Positions 1 through 8,920 of a DNA stretch of 64,000 bases are shown here, one piece after another. Where the stretch lies: positions 52,060-116,059 of the forward strand of contig CASFXH010000002.1 of the NCBI GenBank assembly GCA_949298575.1, in the 5' to 3' direction. The notes under the pieces are model-generated. The model saw nothing but the letters and a program-made list of their open reading frames with translations. It was not told the DNA's origin and made no database searches. Made by a program: the position numbers and the translations under genes. The stretch's first letter is position 1; every line of letters begins with the position of its first letter. This DNA comes from an uncultured Parabacteroides sp. GTDB lineage: Bacteria > Bacteroidota > Bacteroidia > Bacteroidales > Tannerellaceae.

Positions 1-85
1 GTTTGATGAGGTGAAGGCCCGACCGGAATACATTATCGACGAGACCCGGAATTTCGATCGTAAGGTCTCTTTACCCCAAGAATAG
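1..85 (+). CDS. 3' end of an unidentified gene (partial)
   Basis: An open frame enters from the left edge and ends at a TAG at 83-85, giving about 27 residues that end KVSLPQE. The tail is charged and contains a Pro-Glu-Tyr stretch; no domain can be recognised from so little. The next gene begins 89 bases later and is a secreted glycoside hydrolase on the same strand, so this may be the end of another gene of the same glycan-degradation cluster. That is inference from position only. The frame could also be chance, but it is free of stops across the whole visible stretch and has a codon composition like the following gene. Confidence 0.45.
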   Translation, partial: FDEVKARPEYIIDETRNFDRKVSLPQE

Positions 86-174
86 AGATCGTCAATTCGT
101 GTCGACGTTTTGACGTTTTTTTATTTTATATTATGTATTTTCGCGAGAGATGTTAAACTTATATACTGAATTTC

Positions 175-3100
175 ATGAAAAACGCACGCTTATTCCTTCT
201 GGCGCTGTTGACGTTGTGGTTGCCTTCCGTTGAGGCTTGGGGCATTACGACGTTGACTGATTTGAAAGTCGAGTATCAAACGAATCCTTTGGGAATTGAC
301 GTTAGTCAACCTCGTTTCAATTGGCAGATGGCTTCTGATCGTTATGGAGCCGCTCAAAGCGCTTACCAATTGCTTGTCGCGACTGATGAGGCGGGCTTGC
401 GTTCAGGGGAATATTATTATGATTCGGGTAAAAGGGTGTCTGATCGCTCGGTCGGCATTGTTTACGAGGGACCGGCATTGAAGCCCTCCACACGTTATTA
501 TTGGACCGTGAAGGTCTGGGATGAGCAAGGACAGCCGGTTGAATCGGATGAGAAGGCTTGGTTCGAGACAGGCCTTTTGGGCTCAGGTTGGAGTGGCGCA
601 CGATGGATCGGCTCGTCGAAGGCGCCTTTATCGAAATATCGTTCCCAATTTGTTCTTGATTACGACGTGGAGATCGCGGAGGGCAGCGATCGGGCGACCT
701 TCGTTTTCGGGGCTCGCGACGATAGGAACTACGTCATGGCGGAGTTGGATTTGAATGGCTCCGGTGGCGTGCCTTGTTTTCGTTTGAGTCACGTGACGGA
801 AGGGAAGCTCGTGGAAGATGCCTCCGAGAATGTTTCCGCGATAATTCCATCGTCTTCAAAACGGGAAAAACATCATATCCGGTTAGACGTGACCACGGCG
901 CAATATGCTTTGAAGTATTTCGTGGATGTTTGGATTGATGGAAAGAAATTGGAAAATACAAGTTTGACGCCCGAAGAAAAAGCCCAAAAGAATCGGCCCA
1001 ATTTCTGGGGCGGTTTGGAAGGCGCTTTCACGATTTATCCTTATCCGAAGGGTGATTTGATTTATTTGTGCCGTTTGTATTCAATTGGCTTTAAGCAACC
1101 CGCTGGGCAAACCGCTACGTTCTCGAATATTGTTTTGAGCGAGAAGGCATGGGATACGGAGCTTTATCGTTCGTCCAAAATCTATACTGAAAAAGGAACT
1201 GATCGTTTGAATGTTTGGTTCCCGGGTGCGGATCGCTCGGCGCCGATGTTGCGTAAGACGATCATGATCCGTAAGCCGATCGCTTCCGCGCGACTGTATG
1301 CGACGGCACGTGGCATCTATGAGTTCTCGCTGAACGGAAAACGGGTGGGCAACGATTACCTGAATCCGGGTTGGACGGACTATCGTTATCGTTTCATGTA
1401 TAATACGTATGATGTCACTGATCTGTTGCGTCAAGGAGAAAATGGTTTAGGTGCCCAGCTGGGAACCGGATGGTGGAGTGATCACAATGGTTTCATGACC
1501 GGTTGGCAAGACCAATACGGTACTCATCTTTCGCTTTTGGGTAAACTTTTGGTGAAGTATACGGATGGGACGTCGGAGGTTTTCGTGACGGATGAAAGCT
1601 GGAAATGTTATGATCAAGGTCCAATTATCGAAAACAGTTTGCAAAATGGTGAGGAATACGATGCTCGCAAGGAAGTACTAGGCTGGACAGAACCAGGTTT
1701 TGATGATTCGTCGTGGAAAACCGCGACACGTTTCGCCTCACCGGCGGTTAGTGTGAAGTTGCAGGCTTACGTGGGTTCGCCTATTCGCAATCACGTGACA
1801 TTAACCGCTCAATCGATGGCTGAGCCTTTGCCGGGTGTTTATGTTTATGATATGGGACAAAATATGGTCGGTGTGCCTCGTCTGAAGATGCGGGGTGAGG
1901 AGGGACAGGAGATCATCATCCGTTTTGGAGAAATGAATTATCCGACAACAATCCCAACCGATCCGATTGCGCCTTATACGATTGAGATGTACAAAGAAAA
2001 ACAAGGACAAGTTTATACGGATAATTATCGTAGCGCCTTGTCGACGGATCGTTATATTTTCCGGGGCGATGCGGCGGGTGAGACCTATGAGCCACGTTTT
2101 ACGTTCCATGGGTTCCGTTATATTGAGATTCATGGTTTGAAAGAACCCTTGCCATTGGAAGACGTGAAAGGGATCGTTTTGGAGTCGATAGGAGAGCAGA
2201 CTAGCGCTTACGAGACATCGGATGAGCGAGTCAATAGGCTGTACCAAAACATCGTTTGGGGGCAAAGGGGCAATTTCCTTTCCGTACCGACCGATTGCCC
2301 TCAACGTGACGAGCGGATGGGATGGACAGGTGACGCTCAAGTTTTCGCTCGGGCGGCTACTTATAATATGAATGTCGATCCATTTTATACCCGTTGGCTT
2401 TATACGCTTCGTGACAATCAAAGCGCGGATGGTAATTTCCCGAATTATGCGCCGGTCGTTGGGTTCCCACCCTATGGTGCAGAACCGGGTGCGGGCGCGA
2501 TGGGCTGGACGGAAGCGGGTATTATTGTCCCATGGCAAGTATATCAACAATATGGCGATCTCCGGATTTTAGAGGAACATTACCCGGCAATGTTGGCTTA
2601 TATGGATTATTTGGAGCGTCGGGCGGTTGATTATGTGCAACCTTTTGGTGGCTTTGGCGATTGGCTGGCTATCGAAGGAACTAATTCGATGTTGACCAAT
2701 ACGGCCTATTCCGCTTATGACGCGATGATCATGGAACAAGTAGCCGCGGCATTAGGTAAAGAGAGTGATCAGCGACGCTTCCGGGCGCTTTATGAGAAAA
2801 TCAAGGATTCATTTAATCGTCATTTCGTGGATGCGGAGGGACGGACTTTCGCTCCGGCGGCATCTTCCATTTTCGGGGAAAGCTCTATTGCCTCATGGCC
2901 TGGCCAGGACCCGAATGACGCGAAGCGGGTTGACACGCAGACTTCATATGTCGTACCCTTGCAATTCGATCTTTTCAATGAACATAATAAGCCTTTGGCA
3001 TTGAAACATCTTTTGGAAAATATTGAAAAGCATGGTTATAAATTGACGACGGGTTTTATAGGTACGCCTTATTTGAACTTGGTTCTTTCTGAGAATGGCT

Positions 3101-3621
3101 ATGATGAGGTCGCGTATCGTCTCTTTGAGCAGACGGCTTATCCTTCGTGGCTTTATCCTGTCCTTCAAGGAGCGACAACTATTTGGGAACGTTGGAATTC
3201 CTATACGCTGGTGAATGGTTTTGGTCCAGTCGACATGAATTCGTTCAATCATTATTCTTATGGAGCGATAGAGGAATGGATGATGGCTTATTCTATCGGT
3301 ATTCAGCGAGATGAGGATTTTCCGGGTTACAAGCACATTCTTTTGCAACCTCGGATAGGCGGTAGTTTTGGTTATATTCGTGGCCATTATGATTCTGTTT
3401 ATGGTCGGATCGCGAGTGGCTGGAGCAAACAAGGTGATCGTACGATTTATGAGTCGATAGTTCCAGCCAATACGACAGCAACTCTTTATTTACCGACAAT
3501 TTCAGACAATGCGATTAAGATTGAGTTGGGAAAGGAGGGCGCGACTTTTGAAGGCGTGCGTGATGGAAAAGCGGTTTATCATCTGAAATCAGGTGTTTAT
3601 CGTTTTGTCATGACCAGATGA
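175..3621 (+). CDS. Secreted GH78 alpha-L-rhamnosidase
   Basis: Predicted to release terminal alpha-L-rhamnose from plant or bacterial glycans in the periplasm or at the surface. The 1148-residue product starts with a Sec signal peptide (hydrophobic run ending near SVEAWG). The family N-terminal signature TNPLGIDVSQPRFNW follows around residue 38. An inserted beta-sandwich-like segment lies at about 150-330 and looks like a non-catalytic lectin-type module. The (alpha/alpha)6 catalytic region carries the GH78 signature PTDCPQRDERMGWTGD near residues 705-720, which contains acidic residues used for inverting hydrolysis, and a WTEAG segment. The beta-sandwich C-terminal domain closes the protein. 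The length is usual for the family. A possible -7 box TATTTTCG lies at 136-143. The GH2 gene follows after 49 bases, so the two are probably co-transcribed. The family call is firm; the exact substrate is unknown. Confidence 0.93.
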   Translation: MKNARLFLLALLTLWLPSVEAWGITTLTDLKVEYQTNPLGIDVSQPRFNWQMASDRYGAAQSAYQLLVATDEAGLRSGEYYYDSGKRVSDRSVGIVYEGPALKPSTRYYWTVKVWDEQGQPVESDEKAWFETGLLGSGWSGARWIGSSKAPLSKYRSQFVLDYDVEIAEGSDRATFVFGARDDRNYVMAELDLNGSGGVPCFRLSHVTEGKLVEDASENVSAIIPSSSKREKHHIRLDVTTAQYALKYFVDVWIDGKKLENTSLTPEEKAQKNRPNFWGGLEGAFTIYPYPKGDLIYLCRLYSIGFKQPAGQTATFSNIVLSEKAWDTELYRSSKIYTEKGTDRLNVWFPGADRSAPMLRKTIMIRKPIASARLYATARGIYEFSLNGKRVGNDYLNPGWTDYRYRFMYNTYDVTDLLRQGENGLGAQLGTGWWSDHNGFMTGWQDQYGTHLSLLGKLLVKYTDGTSEVFVTDESWKCYDQGPIIENSLQNGEEYDARKEVLGWTEPGFDDSSWKTATRFASPAVSVKLQAYVGSPIRNHVTLTAQSMAEPLPGVYVYDMGQNMVGVPRLKMRGEEGQEIIIRFGEMNYPTTIPTDPIAPYTIEMYKEKQGQVYTDNYRSALSTDRYIFRGDAAGETYEPRFTFHGFRYIEIHGLKEPLPLEDVKGIVLESIGEQTSAYETSDERVNRLYQNIVWGQRGNFLSVPTDCPQRDERMGWTGDAQVFARAATYNMNVDPFYTRWLYTLRDNQSADGNFPNYAPVVGFPPYGAEPGAGAMGWTEAGIIVPWQVYQQYGDLRILEEHYPAMLAYMDYLERRAVDYVQPFGGFGDWLAIEGTNSMLTNTAYSAYDAMIMEQVAAALGKESDQRRFRALYEKIKDSFNRHFVDAEGRTFAPAASSIFGESSIASWPGQDPNDAKRVDTQTSYVVPLQFDLFNEHNKPLALKHLLENIEKHGYKLTTGFIGTPYLNLVLSENGYDEVAYRLFEQTAYPSWLYPVLQGATTIWERWNSYTLVNGFGPVDMNSFNHYSYGAIEEWMMAYSIGIQRDEDFPGYKHILLQPRIGGSFGYIRGHYDSVYGRIASGWSKQGDRTIYESIVPANTTATLYLPTISDNAIKIELGKEGATFEGVRDGKAVYHLKSGVYRFVMTR

Positions 3622-3670
3622 GGTGGTTTAAATGTATGAATATAGAATATTAATTTAAAAAAAGAATATC

Positions 3671-5482
3671 ATGAAAAAAGTTGTTTTAAGCTTGTTGGCC
3701 GCTTGCGCGTTTGTCGTTTCGGGCCAAGCGCAGTGGAGCCCGAAGGGCGATAAAATTAAGACCCAATGGACGGAGAATTTGGATCCTACGAATGTCTTAC
3801 CAGAATATCCACGTCCTGGTTTGACTCGGTCGGATTGGCAGAACTTGAATGGGGAATGGGATTATGCGATTCGCCCAAAGGGAGAGGCTGAGCCGGCTGT
3901 TTACGATGGTAAAATCTTGGTGCCTTTTGCGGTTGAATCTTCTTTGTCTGGCGTTCAGAAAGAAGTAGGCGCGGATAACGAATTGTGGTATAAACGTGAA
4001 TTTACGGTTCCTTCCGCTTGGCGAAAAGGAGATATCCTATTGCATTTCGGGGCGGTTGATTGGAAAGCAGATGTGTTTGTCAACGATATTTTGATTGGTT
4101 CTCATCAGGGCGGGTATACGCCGTTCTATTTCAATATTGCGCCTTATTTGAAATCGGGCAAGCAAACGTTGACGGTACGGGTTTGGGATCCGAGTGAAAA
4201 TGGATTCCAGCCGAGAGGCAAGCAGACCTCCAATCCAGAGAGCATTTGGTATACTGCCGTGACGGGTATCTGGCAAACAGTGTGGCTGGAGCCGGTTCAT
4301 TCAACTCATGTGACAGCGATCAAAGCGATTCCCGATATTGATCATAATGTCGTCAACGTAACGGTTAACGCTTCGTGCGGACAACCGGGGACAGTGGTTG
4401 CTGTCGAGCTTTTGGACGAGGGAAAAAGTGTTGCGCAGGCAAAGGGAGTCCCTGGAAAGGCCTTGCGTTTAGGCATGGATAATCCAGAACTCTGGGAACC
4501 TGCTAATCCTCGCCTTTATGAAATGAGAGTGACGTTAACCCAAAATGGGAAGACAGTCGATGAGGTAGGTTCTTATACGGCTTTCCGAAAGATTTCGACG
4601 TCCCGAGATGCGGATGGCATCATGCGGCTTTGCTTGAACAATAAGCCGCTTTTCCAATACGGTCCATTGGATCAAGGTTGGTGGCCTGATGGGCTTTATA
4701 CTGCTCCGACTGACGAGGCTTTGCGTTTTGATATCGTGAAGACCAAGGAGTGGGGCTTTAACATGATTCGTAAACATGTGAAGGTCGAGCCGGCTCGTTG
4801 GTATTATCATTGTGATAAAGAGGGTATTTTGGTATGGCAAGATATGCCGAGTGGTGACATGGGCAACCAATGGGCGCCGCGGACTTATGGGGATGGAACC
4901 GATAAGGCTCGTACGCCAGAATCGATTCAAAATTATTACCAAGAATGGAAAGAGATCATGGATCTGTGCATTTCTAATCCTTCGGTAGTTGTTTGGGTTC
5001 CTTTTAATGAGGCTTGGGGGCAGTTCGATACCGAGGAAGTGGTGGCTTGGACCGAAGCTTACGATCCGTCGAGAGTCGTGAACTCGGCTAGTGGCGGTAA
5101 TCATCGAGCTTGTGGTGATATTCTAGACTTGCATAACTATCCGGCCCCGGAAATGTATTTGTTTGATCCTGCACGTGTGAATGTTTTAGGTGAATATGGT
5201 GGTATTGGTCTGCCGATCGAGGATCACTTGTGGTGGAATAAGCGGAATTGGGGATATATTCAGTTCAAGAATAGCGACGAGGTGACGGCTGAGTATATTA
5301 AATATGCTAAACAACTGAAACAATTGGTAAAACGAGGATTTTCAGCCGCGGTTTATACACAAACAACAGATGTCGAGGGAGAAGTCAATGGCTTAATGAC
5401 TTACGACCGGAAAGTGATTAAGATCAATGAGGCGAAGGTCAAGGCGATCAACCAAGAAGTGATCCGTTCGATGACGGAGTAA
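3671..5482 (+). CDS. Secreted GH2 family glycosidase (beta-galactosidase/glucuronidase type)
   Basis: A 603-residue retaining glycosidase of family GH2. An N-terminal signal peptide ends near GQAQW. The sugar-binding jelly-roll domain occupies about 45-205 and contains NLNGEWDYAI and LWYKREFTVP. An immunoglobulin-like domain follows at about 215-310, then a TIM barrel. The acid/base glutamate is in FNEAWG near residue 446, and the likely nucleophile glutamate is in NVLGEYGG near 504. At about 600 residues it belongs to the short GH2 group that lacks the C-terminal domains of LacZ. It lies directly downstream of the GH78 gene with no visible promoter of its own, so the pair probably removes rhamnose and then the exposed beta-linked sugar. 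Whether galactose, glucuronate or another sugar is removed cannot be told from sequence. Confidence 0.9.
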   Translation: MKKVVLSLLAACAFVVSGQAQWSPKGDKIKTQWTENLDPTNVLPEYPRPGLTRSDWQNLNGEWDYAIRPKGEAEPAVYDGKILVPFAVESSLSGVQKEVGADNELWYKREFTVPSAWRKGDILLHFGAVDWKADVFVNDILIGSHQGGYTPFYFNIAPYLKSGKQTLTVRVWDPSENGFQPRGKQTSNPESIWYTAVTGIWQTVWLEPVHSTHVTAIKAIPDIDHNVVNVTVNASCGQPGTVVAVELLDEGKSVAQAKGVPGKALRLGMDNPELWEPANPRLYEMRVTLTQNGKTVDEVGSYTAFRKISTSRDADGIMRLCLNNKPLFQYGPLDQGWWPDGLYTAPTDEALRFDIVKTKEWGFNMIRKHVKVEPARWYYHCDKEGILVWQDMPSGDMGNQWAPRTYGDGTDKARTPESIQNYYQEWKEIMDLCISNPSVVVWVPFNEAWGQFDTEEVVAWTEAYDPSRVVNSASGGNHRACGDILDLHNYPAPEMYLFDPARVNVLGEYGGIGLPIEDHLWWNKRNWGYIQFKNSDEVTAEYIKYAKQLKQLVKRGFSAAVYTQTTDVEGEVNGLMTYDRKVIKINEAKVKAINQEVIRSMTE

Positions 5483-5497
5483 TGTTCATCCGTTTCG

Positions 5498-5529
5498 TTT
5501 GCGTAGCATCCATAAGTTCCGTAAATTCG
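5498..5529 (+). promoter_or_regulatory. Promoter of the DUF4290-murA operon
   Basis: TTTG at 5498-5501 and TAAATTCG at 5522-5529 match the Bacteroidota -33 (TTTG) and -7 (TAnnTTTG) boxes with a 20-base spacer. They lie 29 bases ahead of the first ATG of the operon. The same TAAATTCGCG element recurs in front of feoAB. Confidence 0.6.
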
Positions 5530-5557
5530 CGGGCATATTTTATGGAAAAGAACAAGA

Positions 5558-6175
5558 ATGAAGTATAATACGGAAGAAGAAAGACTGGTGTTGCCGGAAT
5601 ATGGACGCAATATCCAGAATATGGTGGACTATTGTGTCACGATCGAGAACCGGGAAGAGCGGAAACGTTGCGCGAATACGATTATCAATATCATGGGGAA
5701 CATGTTTCCCCATTTGCGCGACGTGAATGATTTCAAGCATATCTTGTGGGATCATTTGGCGATCATGTCTCATTTTAAGTTGGATATTGATTATCCTTAT
5801 GAGATCATCAAGCGCGAGAAGTTGAATCAGAAGCCTCCGCGTATTCCTTATAATATGAGTCATATTCGTTATCGGCATTATGGCAAAACGCTAGAGTTGA
5901 TGATTCGTAAGGCGAAGGAACTGGAAGATGGGCCAGCGAAAGATCAGCTGGTCCATCTTTTGGCGACGCAGATGAAAAAATCTTTTTTGACATGGAATAA
6001 GGAATCGGTTGACGACCGGAAGATCTTCAAGGACTTGTATGAGCTTTCGGACGGCGTGATCCTTTTGAAAGAAGAAGAGCATAAGTTGGCTGAGAGTCGG
6101 GAGATCTTAGGCCGTAACAGTGGTAATAGCGGAAACCGTAAAAACAACAATTTCTCACGCAATAAAGGCCGATGA
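5558..6175 (+). CDS. DUF4290 domain protein of unknown function
   Basis: A 205-residue, soluble, mostly helical protein with no signal peptide or membrane segment. It resembles DUF4290 proteins, which in Bacteroidales sit immediately ahead of murA. Conserved-looking stretches include YGRNIQNMVDYC near the N-terminus and FPHLRDVNDFKHILWDHL around residues 50-67. The C-terminal 20-25 residues are low complexity (Ser, Gly, Asn, Arg), probably a disordered basic tail. Its stop codon overlaps the murA start (ATGA, 6172-6175), so the two are translationally coupled. That coupling and the conserved order suggest a role linked to wall precursor synthesis or its control, but no function is established that I know of. 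Confidence 0.8.
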   Translation: MKYNTEEERLVLPEYGRNIQNMVDYCVTIENREERKRCANTIINIMGNMFPHLRDVNDFKHILWDHLAIMSHFKLDIDYPYEIIKREKLNQKPPRIPYNMSHIRYRHYGKTLELMIRKAKELEDGPAKDQLVHLLATQMKKSFLTWNKESVDDRKIFKDLYELSDGVILLKEEEHKLAESREILGRNSGNSGNRKNNNFSRNKGR

Positions 6176-7476
6176 GCTCGTTCGTGATCGATGGAGGTTA
6201 CCGGTTGAGTGGCGAAATCCAACCGCAAGGCGCCAAGAATGAGGCGCTGGAGGTGATTTGCGCTACTTTGTTGACGCCCGATAAGGTCATCATCCATAAC
6301 GTTCCGGATATCTTGGATGTAAACAATCTGATTCTTTTGTTGAGCGATATGGGGGTGAAAGTCGAGCGTTTGTCGCCCGATACCTATTCGTTCCAGGCGG
6401 ACGAGGTCGATCTTTCTTATTTGCGAAGCGAGGAGTATGCCAAGCGAAGTGGGTCGTTGAGGGGATCGGTGATGATTGTTGGTCCCTTGGTGGCTCGTTT
6501 TGGGGAGGCTTTAATCCCCAAGCCCGGTGGTGATAAGATTGGTCGACGTCGTTTGGATACGCATTTTTCAGGAATCCAGAAGTTGGGCGCTCGTTTTCAA
6601 TACGATCCGGAGAAGCAGAGTTATGAGGTCCGGGCGGGGCGCTTGGTCGGTACGTATATGCTTTTGGACGAGGCTTCTGTCACGGGAACAGCGAATATCC
6701 TGATGGCCGCGGTCTTGGCGAAAGGGCAGACGACGATCTACAATGCCGCATGCGAACCTTATCTCCAGCAATTGTCCGCGATGTTGAATCGGATGGGAGC
6801 CCGGATTTCAGGAGTGGGCTCCAATTTGTTGACGATAGAAGGCGTAGAAGCTTTGTCGGGAACGGAGCATACGATCTTGCCTGATATGATTGAGGTAGGA
6901 AGTTTTATCGGAATGGCGGCCATGACAGGTTCAGAGATTACAATCAAGAATACGGGTTATCGGCAATTGGGAATTATTCCTGATTCATTTCGTCGTTTAG
7001 GAATTACCCTTGAACAGCGGGGAGACGATATTTTTATTCCTCACCATGATTCCTATCAGATAGAGACTTTTATAGATGGTTCAATTATGACGATCGCGGA
7101 TGCGCCGTGGCCAGGATTGACGCCTGATTTGTTGAGCGTTTTTCTGGTTGTGGCTACACAAGCGGTCGGGAGTGTATTGATTCACCAGAAAATGTTTGAG
7201 AGTCGTCTCTTTTTTGTCGATAAGTTGATCGATATGGGGGCGCAAATTATTCTTTGTGATCCACACCGGGCGACGGTAATTGGATTGGGTCATCGCTTCC
7301 CGTTGCGAGGGTCGACAATGGTTTCTCCGGATATTCGGGCTGGAATCGCTTTGTTGATCGCGGCGATGAGCGCCGAGGGGACTAGCGTGATCCACAATAT
7401 TGATCAGATCGATCGGGGCTATCAGAACATTGACCAGCGCTTGAATCGTCTAGGTGCACGGATCACGAGGCTTTAA
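6172..7476 (+). CDS. murA: UDP-N-acetylglucosamine 1-carboxyvinyltransferase with Asp in place of the catalytic Cys
   Basis: First committed step of peptidoglycan synthesis in the cytoplasm: transfers enolpyruvate from PEP to UDP-GlcNAc. The 434 residues cover both halves of the EPSP-synthase fold. They begin with the substrate-binding GAKNEAL segment (residues 21-27) and include RGSVMIVGPLVARFG near 100 and the flexible loop KPGGDKIGRRRLD. In E. coli the loop reads PGGCAIG and its Cys115 is the target of fosfomycin. Here codon 121 (6532-6534) is GAT, Asp. The same change is known from Mycobacterium, Chlamydia and Borrelia enzymes, which stay active but are not alkylated by fosfomycin. The gene is second in a tight operon and overlaps DUF4290 by 4 bases. 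The 14-base gap to rimM points to one transcript. Confidence 0.95.
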   Translation: MSSFVIDGGYRLSGEIQPQGAKNEALEVICATLLTPDKVIIHNVPDILDVNNLILLLSDMGVKVERLSPDTYSFQADEVDLSYLRSEEYAKRSGSLRGSVMIVGPLVARFGEALIPKPGGDKIGRRRLDTHFSGIQKLGARFQYDPEKQSYEVRAGRLVGTYMLLDEASVTGTANILMAAVLAKGQTTIYNAACEPYLQQLSAMLNRMGARISGVGSNLLTIEGVEALSGTEHTILPDMIEVGSFIGMAAMTGSEITIKNTGYRQLGIIPDSFRRLGITLEQRGDDIFIPHHDSYQIETFIDGSIMTIADAPWPGLTPDLLSVFLVVATQAVGSVLIHQKMFESRLFFVDKLIDMGAQIILCDPHRATVIGLGHRFPLRGSTMVSPDIRAGIALLIAAMSAEGTSVIHNIDQIDRGYQNIDQRLNRLGARITRL

Positions 7477-7490
7477 GAGGAGAATGAGGC

Positions 7491-8012
7491 ATGATTCGAA
7501 AAGAAGAACTTTTTAAGATCGGAAAATTCACTAAGCCGCATGGAGTCAAGGGTGAAATTACTTTATTGACCCAATATGAGGGGCTGGAGACGATGGACGA
7601 GCCATATATCGTCTGTGAGATGGATGGCATCTTCGTACCTTTTTTCGTGGAAAGTTTCCGGATTAAGAGTGATTCGGCCTTACTGGTGAAATTTGAGTGT
7701 TTAGATTCGGATGAGGCGGTTCGGCCGTTTGTCAATAGAGAGGCTTATATCTCTTTAACCGCGATAGATCCAGAAGAGATGGGTGAAGAGATGCTGTGGG
7801 AAGATTGGCTCGGTTATCGGGTGTTTGACGAACGGGAAGGTGAGCTGGGGACGATCATGGCGGTCGATACGAGTACGGTCAATGTCCTTTTTCGGATCGA
7901 TCATAAGGGACGAGAGTTGATCTTTCCCGCCGCGGAGGAGTTGGTTCATTCGGTAAATGAGGATGAGAAAATCATTTGGGTGAAAATGCCTGAAGGATTA
8001 CTTGATCTATGA
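7491..8012 (+). CDS. rimM: Ribosome maturation factor RimM
   Basis: A 173-residue factor that binds ribosomal protein uS19 and helps late assembly of the 30S subunit head. The N-terminal RimM domain contains the signature KIGKFTKPHGVKGEITL (about residues 7-23). The C-terminal PRC-barrel contains EEMLWEDWLGYRVFD near 95-109, then a barrel ending in PEGLLDL. The length matches the family. It lies between murA and an M23 peptidase gene, with its stop overlapping the peptidase start (ATGA, 8009-8012). In many bacteria rimM sits with rpsP and trmD; here rpsP is about 35 kb away and rimM is in a wall-synthesis operon instead, an arrangement I recall from other Bacteroidales. Confidence 0.93.
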   Translation: MIRKEELFKIGKFTKPHGVKGEITLLTQYEGLETMDEPYIVCEMDGIFVPFFVESFRIKSDSALLVKFECLDSDEAVRPFVNREAYISLTAIDPEEMGEEMLWEDWLGYRVFDEREGELGTIMAVDTSTVNVLFRIDHKGRELIFPAAEELVHSVNEDEKIIWVKMPEGLLDL

Positions 8013-8911
8013 GTGGGGGAAAAGGGAGGAAGATGAACGCGAGAGAACGAAATAAGAATAAGAAATCGTTTTGGCGTAAAATCCGTTTCAAGTATAAGTT
8101 CTCGGTTATCAACGAGGGAACTTTGGAAGAAGTCTGGACTTTCCGCTTGTCACGTTTGTCGGCTTTCGCGTCTTTGGGGCTTTTCGCGTTCCTTTTGGTG
8201 GTGATCACTGCCATCATCATTATCATGACCCCGATCCGGAATTATTTACCTGGTTATTTGGACGTGGAGGTTCGGAAAGAAATTATGCAGAACGCTTTAC
8301 GGGCGGATTCTCTCGAACGGATGTTGGAGATTCATGCGCTTTACCTACGGAATGTATCGGGAATTTTGTCCGGAAACATGTCGGTTGATTCGATTCGTGA
8401 AATTGATTCGTTAGCCCGCGATAATCCCGATTATGAGATCCCGAAAGGAACGGAGGAAGAAGCTTTCGTGCGGAAATTTGAAGAAGAGGAAAAATATAAT
8501 TTAGCGGTCCTGAACAATGCCGATCGGGTTGTCGTGGAAGGCGGTTATTTCTACAAACCGTTGAGCCAAGGGGTCGTGTCATCCGCTTTTCGGGAAGACC
8601 GACGTCATTTTGGGGTTGACTTGGTCGCTTCGCCTCAAGCGGGAGTGATGGCGGTTATGGAGGGAACGGTGGTGTATACGGGATACGATGTGGCTCATGG
8701 CTACGTGATCCAGTTGCAGCATAAGAACGGATTTATTTCGATTTATAAGCATAATGAGACCTTGTTGAAGCGTTTGGGCGATCAGGTAATCGCGGGAGAA
8801 GTGATCGCGACCGTGGGGAACACGGGTGAGGAGACGACAGGGCCTCATTTGCACTTTGAGTTGTGGTATAAAGGTGTACCGGTCAATCCGGAAGATTATA
8901 TAGCGTTTTAA
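8009..8911 (+). CDS. Membrane-anchored M23 family peptidase (LytM-like)
   Basis: Probable inner-membrane anchored, periplasmic zinc endopeptidase or activator acting on peptidoglycan. A basic cytoplasmic N-terminus is followed by one membrane segment at about residues 50-75 (FASLGLFAFLLVVITAIIII). A linker with helical content comes next, then the M23 domain from about 190. Zinc-ligand motifs are HFGVDL and the C-terminal GPHLHFELW, with the strand NGFISIYKHNE between them, so the site looks complete. Two starts are possible. The ATG at 8009 overlaps the rimM stop; the ATG at 8033 is preceded by a purine-rich GGGAGGAAG and gives a protein eight residues shorter. The gene sits among wall and isoprenoid precursor genes, in keeping with a role in wall remodelling. 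Confidence 0.9.
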   Translation: MSGGKGRKMNARERNKNKKSFWRKIRFKYKFSVINEGTLEEVWTFRLSRLSAFASLGLFAFLLVVITAIIIIMTPIRNYLPGYLDVEVRKEIMQNALRADSLERMLEIHALYLRNVSGILSGNMSVDSIREIDSLARDNPDYEIPKGTEEEAFVRKFEEEEKYNLAVLNNADRVVVEGGYFYKPLSQGVVSSAFREDRRHFGVDLVASPQAGVMAVMEGTVVYTGYDVAHGYVIQLQHKNGFISIYKHNETLLKRLGDQVIAGEVIATVGNTGEETTGPHLHFELWYKGVPVNPEDYIAF

Positions 8912-8920
8912 ATTGATACG

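Noticed and set aside
1801-2550. 249-codon minus-strand frame inside the rhamnosidase gene
   Set aside because: Antisense shadow of a well-supported gene; Arg/Ile-rich product with no domain.
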